A stretch of 51,757 nt of DNA from Pseudomonas floridensis (GTDB taxonomy: Bacteria > Pseudomonadota > Gammaproteobacteria > Pseudomonadales > Pseudomonadaceae): positions 1 through 51,757 of the forward strand of contig NZ_MUIO01000110.1 in the NCBI RefSeq assembly GCF_002087235.1, read 5' to 3'. A program made the translations under genes and the position numbers. Under the pieces are notes generated by a model that saw nothing but the letters and a program-made list of their open reading frames with translations, had not been told where the DNA came from and ran no database searches. Numbering within the stretch: position 1 is the first letter of the stretch; every line of letters begins with the position of its first letter. Positions 43,744 through 51,757 of the stretch are shown here, piece by piece.

Positions 43744-46700
43744 CAGAGCTGTGCGGGCATGCGTAATTCACGCAGCACCGACATGTCGAAAGGATTTGCC
43801 GAACGCTGGCTGAGCAGCAGGTAGTTAGCCCGCATTCCGCCGACGTCAGCCTTGAGCACCAGAACGTCACGGCCTTTGAGTGGCTCGGTCTGCATTAGAT
43901 CCAGCAGACGGAACAGCGACCATGGCCCCGTGTTTTTCTCGATGCCCACCGGGCGTCCCGCCATTCGGTCCAGCACCAGGCTGGCTCGACCGTCTTCGAC
44001 CTCGGTCGGCCAGGTAAACGCGACAGGCACGATGGGACCGTGGCGATACTCTACGGACTGATTACCGAGGCGGAATTCAGCGCGACTGACATTCGAGTCC
44101 AGGGTATATGGCTCAAGCTTGAATTTCACCAGCGGCTCCTGGGTGCTACCAACAAGAAAACGCTCGCGAATGGCGTGCACTCCGGCCATCTGATCCAGAT
44201 AGGCGCGGCTCATCGGCAGACTGAAACCGTCGATGCTGCGCAGACGATAGTGTCCTGGCTCGCCACTGACGAAGGACTTCAAGTAGTTGTCAAAAAAGCG
44301 CTCGGCAACACCCTGATGCCTGAAGAACTCACGAAAGTCATTGAGCGCAACGTCGCTGCTGCTGTGCGCATAAAACGGATATCGTTTGTCGAGGGACTGT
44401 CCATAGAAACTGTAGAGTTCCTCTTTGTAACGCTGATTGACGTACTGGTACGACTGGTGCAACACAAAGCTCCAGACATCTTCCGCCAACTTGCTGAACC
44501 CGTTACCGACAGGCTGCGGTAATTGCGCAGCCGTATTGCGCAAACTGCTCAGCGCATCGCGCTGTCCGCTCATGCGATTGCGCGCCATCTCGAACGCAGC
44601 CACTTCGGGTTGGCCCGAACGGGCCAGGGCCGCCATCTGCATCTGCAGGTCATCCAGTGCCTTGAACATTGATGTCAGTCCGGCACCCGGCGCATTGTCC
44701 TCAACCAGCAACTTGTGCAACGGTTCGAAGCGGCGTTGCAGCGCCCGTTTGGCAGCATCGGGCAAGCTTTCAGCCAACCCCTGCCGGACCTGTCCGCCTA
44801 CCGTCGAGGCGATCTTGGCCAACCCGCCGGGCGGCGCTTCTGTCTGCCCTGCGTCGGCTGGTGCATCGACACGCTCGGCCGGCGCTGGAAAACGGGTATT
44901 TTCCCGAACCTCGACCAGCAACTGCAACAAGGGCGAATGGGCTGTCGTCAGGCCAGCCATCAGCACTGCGGCCTGTCTTGAACCCTCAAAAGGTTGCAGC
45001 GACACCCGACCGAGAGCCTCTGACCAATGGTTGGCGTAATCGCGGAAATAAAACTGCTCAAGCTCAATCATCAACCTGCGCATGTCAGCGATACTGAGCG
45101 CCTCACTTTCACCTAATACCCAGTTGTCCTGCAGAATCTCACTGACCACATCGAAGCCTCGCGTCAGGAAATACTGCTGATAACCGTGGCGGGTGTAAAA
45201 GCCCGGAATCCGGTAGTCAACGCCCTCCAGCAACTGGCTCTGCGGACCGAGTTTCTGGGCCAGGCTGTACTCGGGCAGGCTGCGCGCCTTGTCGCGCAAA
45301 ACCCGATACACCACACCCGCCAAGGATTCGTCGCGCAGAACCTGTTGCGTGTGGGCCACAAGACGTTCATTGCCAGGGTAATCGAAAGGCAGTTCAAGCA
45401 GCCGCTGCAAGTGCTCGTTCAACTGACGCTGCGCCAACGCATGGCCGGCATAACGTACGGACCAGTCGGCAGTGATCCAGTCTTTCAACCAGACGCGGTC
45501 GCGCCGATCCGGCCGGGTGAGCATCAGATAGGCGCGCAGACTGCCCATCATCTGCTCACGATCCGTCGTATCAGCCTGCATCTGCGTTTCGAGCAACTGC
45601 GCTACCCGAGGTAACAGCCAGCGCTTTAGTTGCGCGTGGTAGCTGGCAAGCAGTGACTCGTTGACCGCCTTGCCCTGATAGAGACCGTTGCGCTCGTACA
45701 CGGCGAGACCAGAGGTATCAGGGAACACGCGGGTGGCCTGATAATGCGTATTGAGCATTTCCAGCAGCATCAGCGCGTCGTCCTGAGATTTTACCGTCGA
45801 ATGCTGTCTGACCACCTGCTGAGCGGTGATGCGCAGTGCTTCCAGCCGATCGTGGTTGGCACTGAATCCGGTGGTCCATAGCAGGCCCGAAGCAACGACC
45901 GCCAACGCTGCGGTGCCGTAGATCAATCGCTGTCGCCAATCGAGTCTGCGGCGCACCTCCTCGTCCAGCATTGCCAGATCGGACTCCGCAAAGATAACCC
46001 TGGTCAGCAAGTCATGAATGAATCTCGGACGCCCGGCATGCCGCAAGGGCAGATCATTAGCGTACTCATGGTCTGCGCTTTGCTGTGGCGCGGCTTGATG
46101 TTCGATCCGGTGCGGTGCGCGTGTCAGGTAAAACCCGCGCAGATGAGTGGCACGCTGGTAGCGGTTTCCCGAGAAAGACATCTCGATGAAGATGTTCAGG
46201 GCGTGACCGATACGTCCCAACTGCTCGGGAAACTCCAGCATTCGTCCGCGTCGCTTGATATCTCGCTCTCGATGAAGCCGGGTGATGACCTGACTGCTCA
46301 GTCTTTTCAACAGCGCCCCGAAGGCCTTTTCAACGACGCTGACATCACTGCCCCGCTCGTCCTTGCGGAAGGTCGATCCCAGCACCTGCCGGCTCTCTTC
46401 CTGAGACAACTGGTCGAAAAACTCATCAAAGCCCTCTAAGGCGTCGGCCTTGGTCAGCACCAGATACACAGGCACGTCGACGCGTAACTGCCGGTGCACC
46501 TCGTCCAGACGGCAACGAACCGTTTCAGCCAGAGACTCCAGTCGAGCCGGATTATTGTCGGTCAGCACATCGACCGGCAGTGTAACCAGCACGCCGTTGA
46601 GCGGTCTGGCCCGTCGTCTCTCCCGCAGCAGCGATAAGAGGGTTCGCCATGCACTGTTGTCGATTTCAGGCCGGGGCTGGGTCAGATAGCGACCTGTGGT

Positions 46701-47258
46701 ATCCATGATCACGGCCTGATCGGTCAGATACCAGTCACAGCAGGCGGTGCCTTTCATGTCGCGTGTAAGCTTGCGCTCCGCTTTGTTGAGCGGGAAATCG
46801 AGACCGGAAAAATCCAGCAGACTGGTCTTGCCGCTGCCCTCCGGGCCAACCACCAGGTACCAGGGCAGTTCGTGACGCCAGGCCTCGTCATGGCTGTCAT
46901 AGAGACTCGATCGGTTGATAAGACGCACGGCATCTTTGAACCGACGACCTAGTTCCTGGCGCTCCTCATCGATCAGAAGGTCATGCCGCAGACGCTCCCT
47001 TCCCGCCTCGCTCTCTTGCTGTTGGCGCTGACGCTTGCCCGCACGTGCGTTGACAAACACCATTGCCAACCCCCAGATCAGCAAAAGCGAACTGGTAGCG
47101 AGCAGGCGCGATGTGGCACTTTCCCAGAACCTGTAATCCGCCACGGCGAGCAGTGGCCCGAAAAACCAGACCAGCAAAATAACCCCTAGTACCAGCAACA
47201 AAGACCAGACCCAGGTTTTGCGCAGAACGGACAACAACTGTTTAAAAATAATCTTCAT
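43743..47258 (-). CDS. tssM: T6SS membrane complex protein TssM (IcmF)
   Basis: The 1171-residue inner-membrane protein has two N-terminal helices (about 15-37 and 50-70), a cytoplasmic NTPase-like domain with Walker A GPEGSGKTS (138-146), a third helix near 445 (AALAVVASGLLWTTGF), and a long periplasmic part with the IcmF-related and C-terminal beta domains. It spans the envelope with TssL and TssJ. Its Walker A is intact, unlike many TssM proteins. It overlaps tssL and stk1 (ATGA at each end). Confidence 0.96.
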   Translation of the reverse strand: MKIIFKQLLSVLRKTWVWSLLLVLGVILLVWFFGPLLAVADYRFWESATSRLLATSSLLLIWGLAMVFVNARAGKRQRQQQESEAGRERLRHDLLIDEERQELGRRFKDAVRLINRSSLYDSHDEAWRHELPWYLVVGPEGSGKTSLLDFSGLDFPLNKAERKLTRDMKGTACCDWYLTDQAVIMDTTGRYLTQPRPEIDNSAWRTLLSLLRERRRARPLNGVLVTLPVDVLTDNNPARLESLAETVRCRLDEVHRQLRVDVPVYLVLTKADALEGFDEFFDQLSQEESRQVLGSTFRKDERGSDVSVVEKAFGALLKRLSSQVITRLHRERDIKRRGRMLEFPEQLGRIGHALNIFIEMSFSGNRYQRATHLRGFYLTRAPHRIEHQAAPQQSADHEYANDLPLRHAGRPRFIHDLLTRVIFAESDLAMLDEEVRRRLDWRQRLIYGTAALAVVASGLLWTTGFSANHDRLEALRITAQQVVRQHSTVKSQDDALMLLEMLNTHYQATRVFPDTSGLAVYERNGLYQGKAVNESLLASYHAQLKRWLLPRVAQLLETQMQADTTDREQMMGSLRAYLMLTRPDRRDRVWLKDWITADWSVRYAGHALAQRQLNEHLQRLLELPFDYPGNERLVAHTQQVLRDESLAGVVYRVLRDKARSLPEYSLAQKLGPQSQLLEGVDYRIPGFYTRHGYQQYFLTRGFDVVSEILQDNWVLGESEALSIADMRRLMIELEQFYFRDYANHWSEALGRVSLQPFEGSRQAAVLMAGLTTAHSPLLQLLVEVRENTRFPAPAERVDAPADAGQTEAPPGGLAKIASTVGGQVRQGLAESLPDAAKRALQRRFEPLHKLLVEDNAPGAGLTSMFKALDDLQMQMAALARSGQPEVAAFEMARNRMSGQRDALSSLRNTAAQLPQPVGNGFSKLAEDVWSFVLHQSYQYVNQRYKEELYSFYGQSLDKRYPFYAHSSSDVALNDFREFFRHQGVAERFFDNYLKSFVSGEPGHYRLRSIDGFSLPMSRAYLDQMAGVHAIRERFLVGSTQEPLVKFKLEPYTLDSNVSRAEFRLGNQSVEYRHGPIVPVAFTWPTEVEDGRASLVLDRMAGRPVGIEKNTGPWSLFRLLDLMQTEPLKGRDVLVLKADVGGMRANYLLLSQRSANPFDMSVLRELRMPAQL

Positions 47259-48148
47259 GGTGCTTTCCGGTTTTTCGGCTGCGGCTCAAGCGTCGCTGAA
47301 CCCACTGACTGATAGGGCTTGAGGACGGTCTCGCGCTGCTTGCCCAAGACCCACGCAAAGCCCGAATACATCACCGTCAACGTCATCAGCGTAAACATCG
47401 CCACCAGCCATAACGGAACGAGCCGCGGCTGTTGCACGCCTGTTTCCGAAGAGCCATGCCAATGAGGTGACAAGGTAAGCGGCACATCGCCCCGCAGTTG
47501 GCGTATCTGTCGATGAAGGCCATCCCGGATGCCCTCCAATTCGTCACCGCCCCGGTGATCGACCCGATATTTGCCTTCGAACCCCAGCGCCAGACACAAG
47601 TACATCAATTCGAGCATGTGTAGGTGCCTGAGCGGATTGCTGCCGAGTCTGTCCAGCAGTTGGAAAAACTTTTCGCCGCCGAAGGTTTCTTTGTGAAAAT
47701 GACTCAGCAGGCTCATGGTCGACCAGTCGCTGGTGTTGCCCCAGGGAGTGGTGAGCACCGCTTCGTCCAGCACGGTGCACAGCACATAGCGAGCCGCCAG
47801 CATCTGGTCGTGCTCGATGGCCTGATGCATCGCGTGGACCTCAAACTGTTTTACCTGCTCGATCAACTGCCTGTTCAACGGACGCACATCCCCGACAGCG
47901 GGCGCAGTATTCAATCTTGAAAGTTGCCCGATCAGTTCACTGGCTGCGGCCACCAGCGGATTGATGTGAATGTCGGGGCGTGTCTCCGGGGCCAGACTGG
48001 CGCTATAGGCCAGCCGTTCCTGAAGACGCTCGAAGGGGTGCGGGTCGGCTGTGCGAGTCAGCCGCTCGTAAAAACGATCACCTGAGCGCTTACCGTGCAG
48101 CACGGTCAGGTCATCACGGTCGGTTTGCATATTCGGTAACCTGTCCAT
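47255..48148 (-). CDS. tssL: T6SS protein TssL (DotU/IcmH)
   Basis: The 297-residue protein has the DotU cytoplasmic helical domain (NPLVAAASELIGQLSRL, then FEVHAMHQAIEHDQMLAARYVLCTVLDEA in parts). A single C-terminal transmembrane helix near 252-275 is followed by a short periplasmic tail. No peptidoglycan-binding OmpA domain is fused. The ATG at 48148 overlaps the tssK stop (TAATG); the ATG at 48130 is an alternative. It anchors the membrane complex with TssM. Confidence 0.94.
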   Translation of the reverse strand: MDRLPNMQTDRDDLTVLHGKRSGDRFYERLTRTADPHPFERLQERLAYSASLAPETRPDIHINPLVAAASELIGQLSRLNTAPAVGDVRPLNRQLIEQVKQFEVHAMHQAIEHDQMLAARYVLCTVLDEAVLTTPWGNTSDWSTMSLLSHFHKETFGGEKFFQLLDRLGSNPLRHLHMLELMYLCLALGFEGKYRVDHRGGDELEGIRDGLHRQIRQLRGDVPLTLSPHWHGSSETGVQQPRLVPLWLVAMFTLMTLTVMYSGFAWVLGKQRETVLKPYQSVGSATLEPQPKNRKAP

Positions 48149-49479
48149 TAGTGTCTGATTGCCCAGAATTGCAACTCAAGCCCGGAAAAATCCCCCGATA
48201 CGTGAAAGGCAAAACCACCGGATGTATCGACCTGCGACTGTTCATGGTCGCTGAGTTCCAGGATGAAATAGGTCTTGTTCGAGTGAAAGGGGATCTGTCG
48301 CGGCGCCACTGCCAGCGGTCGCAGACGGATGCCCGGCAGGTGCAGGCTGACCAGTTCGCGAATGCTTTCCACCGAGCCGACCTTCAGGTGCGACGGCAAC
48401 TGATTGCGCAGTTCTTCAGCGTCACACTGCGCCCGAGCGGCGAGCACAAACGAGGCCGAGCCAAGCAACTGTCGATCTACGCGCGGGGAAACCAGCACAC
48501 CGTACTGACGGGTCTGCAGTTCCAGCTCAATCGCATGTTGCTCCAGCACCATCGAAAGCGCCTGTCGAATGGCGTGCATCACTTTCCCGAACGTTGCACC
48601 CTGGTCGTTGTGTTGATACTGGCTGTCCAGTTGCGGTCGTTTGCTCTGCGTCCCGAAAGTCGCCAGCTCGCCCAGCAACGCCAATAGCGTGCGATAAAGG
48701 ATTTCCGGGTGAACATCGCGGGTCGCCAGGTAGTGCTCAAGAACCGGCTGCACGCGATTGATTAACTGCAGCATCATGAAGTCACCGACTTCGACACCGC
48801 CAGCCTGACCACTGGGGCGCATTCGTCCGGCGATTGCATTGCCACGGTGCTCAAGCAGTCCCACGACTTCCTTGAGACACGACATCAGGTAGCCTGATCC
48901 ACCTGCATTGATGAACGAAGGAACAAAATCGGCGTCGAGCCTGATGGCCATGTCAGGCGTGCTGACAAGCACGTGACACAACTTGAGTTTCACATAGGCA
49001 TGCCCGCTCTGCGGCTCTTCCATTAGCAACCGGAACTCAGGTCGGGCGCAGAGTATTTCCGTTCTGGCATCCTCACCCGCATTCGAGTCGGCGACCGTGG
49101 TGGTGTAAGAGGTAAAGCGCGCCAGCACATCCGGCTGCTCGGCATTACGCACTTCGATGCAATTACCCGTAACCATCGGCAATGCCAGATAAACCGCCTT
49201 ATTGGCCGTATTGGCCGGAATCTCGAGGGCCAGCGGTCTGTCCCGGTCACCCAGGTCGAAGACCGTTCCATCCGGCAGAATGCCTGATGCCTGGTTCAGC
49301 ACGATCTGGCCCGAAGCGAGGAATTGCTGATCGATCTCGACCTTCGTAAAGCCCCAGACATAGCTGCCGGTCAGTTGCGAGCGCAGTCTCATCTGCTGGT
49401 CGTAGTATCGATCATTGTGCTGAAAGTGCTGCGGGCGCAGCAGCATGCCTTCCTGCCAGATAACCTTGTGCGAATTCAT
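48148..49479 (-). CDS. tssK: T6SS baseplate protein TssK
   Basis: The 443-residue protein matches TssK, the adaptor linking baseplate and membrane complex. The N-terminal KVIWQEGMLLRPQHFQHNDR is diagnostic, with LCHVLVSTPDMAIRLDADFVPS in the middle and the C-terminal domain ending LELQFWAIRH. The ATG at 49479 lies after AGGGAATTGAGT and two bases past the tssJ stop; a TTG two codons upstream is the alternative. Confidence 0.96.
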   Translation of the reverse strand: MNSHKVIWQEGMLLRPQHFQHNDRYYDQQMRLRSQLTGSYVWGFTKVEIDQQFLASGQIVLNQASGILPDGTVFDLGDRDRPLALEIPANTANKAVYLALPMVTGNCIEVRNAEQPDVLARFTSYTTTVADSNAGEDARTEILCARPEFRLLMEEPQSGHAYVKLKLCHVLVSTPDMAIRLDADFVPSFINAGGSGYLMSCLKEVVGLLEHRGNAIAGRMRPSGQAGGVEVGDFMMLQLINRVQPVLEHYLATRDVHPEILYRTLLALLGELATFGTQSKRPQLDSQYQHNDQGATFGKVMHAIRQALSMVLEQHAIELELQTRQYGVLVSPRVDRQLLGSASFVLAARAQCDAEELRNQLPSHLKVGSVESIRELVSLHLPGIRLRPLAVAPRQIPFHSNKTYFILELSDHEQSQVDTSGGFAFHVSGDFSGLELQFWAIRH

Positions 49480-49481
49480 AC

Positions 49482-49970
49482 TCAATTCCCTGTACTGATA
49501 GCGGCTTCGTCACTGCGGTGCAGACCTGCTTCATCAAGCGTGAACTCGGCACGTGTGAGTTGTCTGGGAGTCAGTTGGATCAGGTAACGCCAACGTGTCT
49601 CCGGCAGATTGCGATACGCGGCCAGTACACCGACATAAAGACTGCCCGGCGTCAGCCTCAGCTTCAGATCAACCCGCTCGCCCGGGCGTAGCTCAAGCTC
49701 CTCAGTGGCCACCAGATCCTGAGCGAGGGCATCTTTGCCTCGCTCATACAGAGAGAAAAAGTCTGCGGTCTGAAACGCTGCCGGATGTTTCAGTTCCATC
49801 AGGCGCAGGACGGTCGGTGACGGCCGACCATTGAGATCGGGGTTGAGCCGGTCACTGCCGGTAATGCTGATGTCCAGCCGGGTTTGCGCGGAGTAAGGCG
49901 ACAGTGCGGAACAGCCACCAGACAGCATGAGCGAAGCCAACAAGAGAGGCCGCGCGAAATTCAAAGACAT
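49482..49970 (-). CDS. tssJ: T6SS outer-membrane lipoprotein TssJ
   Basis: The 162-residue lipoprotein has a signal peptide ending in the lipobox LSGGC (lipidated Cys20). The TssJ transthyretin-like beta sandwich follows, with PTVLRLMELKHPAAFQTADF and LELRPGERVDLKLRLTPG. It caps the TssJLM complex at the outer membrane. It follows the FHA gene by 25 bases with an AGGGATAA ribosome site. Confidence 0.93.
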   Translation of the reverse strand: MSLNFARPLLLASLMLSGGCSALSPYSAQTRLDISITGSDRLNPDLNGRPSPTVLRLMELKHPAAFQTADFFSLYERGKDALAQDLVATEELELRPGERVDLKLRLTPGSLYVGVLAAYRNLPETRWRYLIQLTPRQLTRAEFTLDEAGLHRSDEAAISTGN

Positions 49971-49995
49971 TGTTACGTTATCCCTGTCAGTGTGT

Positions 49996-51153
49996 TCAAA
50001 GAGCGTTGATCAAACGGATCTGCTGGTCGTAGGCATCTGCGAAGTCCCGGCCCCATAGCCCTGCGCTCCAGGTATCGTCCTGACTCAAAGTGCGATGGTG
50101 TTGTACGTAGGCACGCCAGCGACTGCCGGAGGTGCGAAAGCAAAACCTGCTCTCATGCTCGAACTGCCAGTGCAGCCGCTGTGGAGAGAAATGCTCCAGC
50201 GTCGAGCGTGCCATGGCCCGGCATCCGGCCATCAATGCGACTTGATGAGCCTGCGAATCGCGAAAGGATCGGGCGATCGTCTGGGCAGCCTGCGTCGGTT
50301 GACGCAGCAGAAGTTGCTTGATGACCGACTCGATTGCAGACGTTTCAAACGGACTTTCACCGTCAGATACCAGTGCACGCGAGGCTGACTGCAACTCCGA
50401 CTTGAGTTCGTTGCGTGTGGATGAACTGTGTTCAAGACCTTCCAGGCACTGTTTGAACAGACGCGCTACATCGACCGCCAACGCCTCACGGCCGGATGAC
50501 CCGACGCCACTCAGATCGACGTTCAGCGCATTGCCGAACTGTTGCCAGAACAGCCCGGCTCTTCCATCCGGCTGCTGAGGATAATGTCCGGAGACGTCAG
50601 GCTGCGGTGCCGTAATCAGTTCTGGCACAAGCAGGTGCTCACGCTCTACGTGCGCATGGACATCGGAACCACGGGATCTCACACGGCCTTCATCCGATGT
50701 GGAAAGATCATCGATCAAACAATGCATTTCCCCTCGTGCCTGCAAAGCAGCCAGCGGATCGAGTTCATCGACTGACTGATTTTCCGCAGAGAATGTCTGA
50801 TGCTGTCTGTGGTTCTGACTGCGCTGGAGTTCAACTAACCGTGCGCGCACTTCGAGACGTCCGAACAGGTAGTTATCCCCGTGTCTGACGCGCCTTTTCT
50901 CTCCCGACTTGATTCTCTCCACGCCATTGACCAGCGTTCCATTACTGCTGATATCCGTCAGGTAGAAGGCGTCGCTTTCATAGCTGACACGTACATGCTG
51001 TCTGGATACATGACGGGCCTGATCCTCGATACACCATTCGCAATCATGGCTGCGACCTGCGACACCACCGCTCGGTCCGAATGTCCAGGACCGCGCGCAA
51101 CCCTCTCTAAGTTCCAGAGGATTGGATACTTCAAACACCAGTTCCATTGACAT
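49996..51153 (-). CDS. fha: T6SS FHA-domain protein
   Basis: The 385-residue protein has an N-terminal FHA phosphothreonine-binding domain (about 8-110): VAGRSHDCEWCI, HVSRQHVRVS and SSNGTLVNG. A variable middle follows, then the C-terminal conserved T6SS-FHA domain ending WGRDFADAYDQQIRLINAL. Such proteins are phosphorylated by the T6SS kinase and promote apparatus assembly; the kinase gene at 42841 fits. A start three codons in is possible, since GGAAGAG is close to the first ATG. Confidence 0.93.
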   Translation of the reverse strand: MSMELVFEVSNPLELREGCARSWTFGPSGGVAGRSHDCEWCIEDQARHVSRQHVRVSYESDAFYLTDISSNGTLVNGVERIKSGEKRRVRHGDNYLFGRLEVRARLVELQRSQNHRQHQTFSAENQSVDELDPLAALQARGEMHCLIDDLSTSDEGRVRSRGSDVHAHVEREHLLVPELITAPQPDVSGHYPQQPDGRAGLFWQQFGNALNVDLSGVGSSGREALAVDVARLFKQCLEGLEHSSSTRNELKSELQSASRALVSDGESPFETSAIESVIKQLLLRQPTQAAQTIARSFRDSQAHQVALMAGCRAMARSTLEHFSPQRLHWQFEHESRFCFRTSGSRWRAYVQHHRTLSQDDTWSAGLWGRDFADAYDQQIRLINAL

Positions 51154-51164
51154 GTCTCTTCCGA

Positions 51165-51305
51165 TCAGTGTTCGTGATGGGTATAAATCGAATCACCCAA
51201 GGCCCGATAGTCTTTATCACTGAACTTCAATGGGCTGCTGCACCCCACCATCAGCGTCGATAGAACACATAAAAAAAGCACAGCAATCCGGTGACTGGAT
51301 GTCAT
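51165..51305 (-). CDS. Small lipoprotein upstream of fha (46 aa)
   Basis: The frame starts MTSSHRIAVLFLCVLSTLMV and continues with GCSSPLKFSD, a clear lipoprotein signal with lipidated Cys22. The mature part of about 25 residues ends in a His-rich tail (YTHHEH). GGAGAATTCTG precedes the ATG. It lies 11 bases upstream of the fha start and 52 bases after the sigma-54 activator gene, inside the T6SS operon. No domain is known. Confidence 0.75.
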   Translation of the reverse strand: MTSSHRIAVLFLCVLSTLMVGCSSPLKFSDKDYRALGDSIYTHHEH

Positions 51306-51357
51306 CAGAATTCTCCATAGCAACTAATATCCGAACGATGAGGTACACCTGAACGCG

Positions 51358-51757
51358 CTATTTTCTAGCGCTGTTAATACCCAGATGAGCCATTCGATAA
51401 AGTAAAGTGCGTCTCGATAAACCCAGCTTCCGCGCAGTCACACTTCGATTTCCATCGTTCCTGTGCAGCTGTTCGAGTAGAACGCCGCGCTCGAACTGCT
51501 CCATTCTTTCGCGCAACGTGACGGCCGGGTGAGCAGTCTGAATGCCGATGGCCAGTGGAAAGTGTTCTGGCAGTAGTTCTCCGCTCTCACTCAGCAGAAC
51601 GGCACGCTCTACAAAACCTTTCAGTTGCCGGACATTTCCTGGAAAGGAATAGTCAGCCAGTACAGTGAGTGCAGATTCCGACCATCGAACCGGTTCTCGT
51701 TTTAGCGACTTGCAGGCACTTTCCGCAAAATGCCTGGCCAGCGGTTCGATGTCCTCG
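51358..51757 (-). CDS. T6SS-associated sigma-54-dependent activator (Sfa-like), C-terminal part
   Basis: Only the last 132 residues are in the window; the gene continues beyond the right edge. The visible part contains the end of the AAA+ domain (FPGNVRQLKGFVERAVLL) and a Fis-type helix-turn-helix (NRSVTARKLGLSRRTLLYRM). Position next to fha in a T6SS cluster with stk1 matches Sfa activators of pseudomonad HSI-II-like loci, which drive sigma-54 transcription of hcp and related genes. The GAFTGA loop is outside the window. Confidence 0.85.
   Translation of the reverse strand, partial: EDIEPLARHFAESACKSLKREPVRWSESALTVLADYSFPGNVRQLKGFVERAVLLSESGELLPEHFPLAIGIQTAHPAVTLRERMEQFERGVLLEQLHRNDGNRSVTARKLGLSRRTLLYRMAHLGINSARK

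Overview
The window looks like chromosomal DNA of a Pseudomonas, most likely the P. syringae group. The signs are a high-GC, densely packed genome; a glycogen/trehalose locus in the order glgA-treZ-malQ-treY-DUF2934-glgX; a gnd-zwf pair; an aerobic (cobN-type) cobalamin locus; and a type VI secretion (T6SS) cluster with an FHA protein, a Ser/Thr kinase and an Sfa-type sigma-54 activator. I see no rRNA, tRNA, insertion sequence, prophage or CRISPR array. The species call is inference from gene content; no search was run.

Layout. (1) 1-5317, minus strand: a GH15 glucoamylase-like gene whose 3' end is broken inside a 99-bp inverted repeat, then a Cof-type HAD phosphatase, zwf and gnd. The last three overlap and form an oxidative pentose-phosphate operon transcribed from gnd. 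(2) 5318-6510: a 57-codon coiled-coil gene and a GNAT acetyltransferase. (3) 7081-21124, plus strand: glycogen synthase and the maltodextrin-to-trehalose enzymes (TreZ, MalQ, TreY, GlgX). A four-gene set of unknown product follows, with every junction overlapping: acyl-CoA dehydrogenase-like, PIG-L deacetylase, NodS-like methyltransferase and family 2 glycosyltransferase. (4) 21177-28289: housekeeping and accessory genes (alpha/beta hydrolase, azoreductase, LysR regulator, pcaD, YjbR, DUF1294, uppP, and a pnuC plus NadR-like kinase pair for nicotinamide riboside salvage). (5) 28233-30134: an enhancer-binding-protein-like regulator with an altered GAFTGA loop and a small unknown gene. (6) 30225-39581: cobalamin and cobalt genes (chlD, cobN and cobW on minus; cbtB, cbtA, cobE and cobM on plus), headed by two back-to-back divergent cobalamin riboswitches. 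(7) 39571-42825: a small exported protein, a TauD/TfdA dioxygenase, a minimal HisRS-like gene behind a His-codon leader, a phosphodiesterase and an acetyltransferase. (8) 42841-51757, minus strand: the core-membrane half of a T6SS cluster.

How the genes work together. GlgX, MalQ, TreY and TreZ convert branched alpha-glucan through maltodextrin to trehalose, and GlgA extends glucan. CobN needs an AAA/vWA partner. Here chlD is split into two frames at an A AAA AAG heptamer followed by a hairpin, so one gene probably makes both a short AAA subunit and a full AAA-vWA subunit by -1 frameshifting. CobW, CbtAB and the two riboswitches tie cobalt supply to cobalamin level.

The most novel-looking element is at 40797-41705. 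A 31-codon leader with four consecutive His codons and a rho-independent terminator sits ahead of a stand-alone HisRS-like catalytic domain, divergent from an Fe(II)/2-oxoglutarate dioxygenase. The synthetase-like reading frame carries an apparent single-base frameshift in this sequence.
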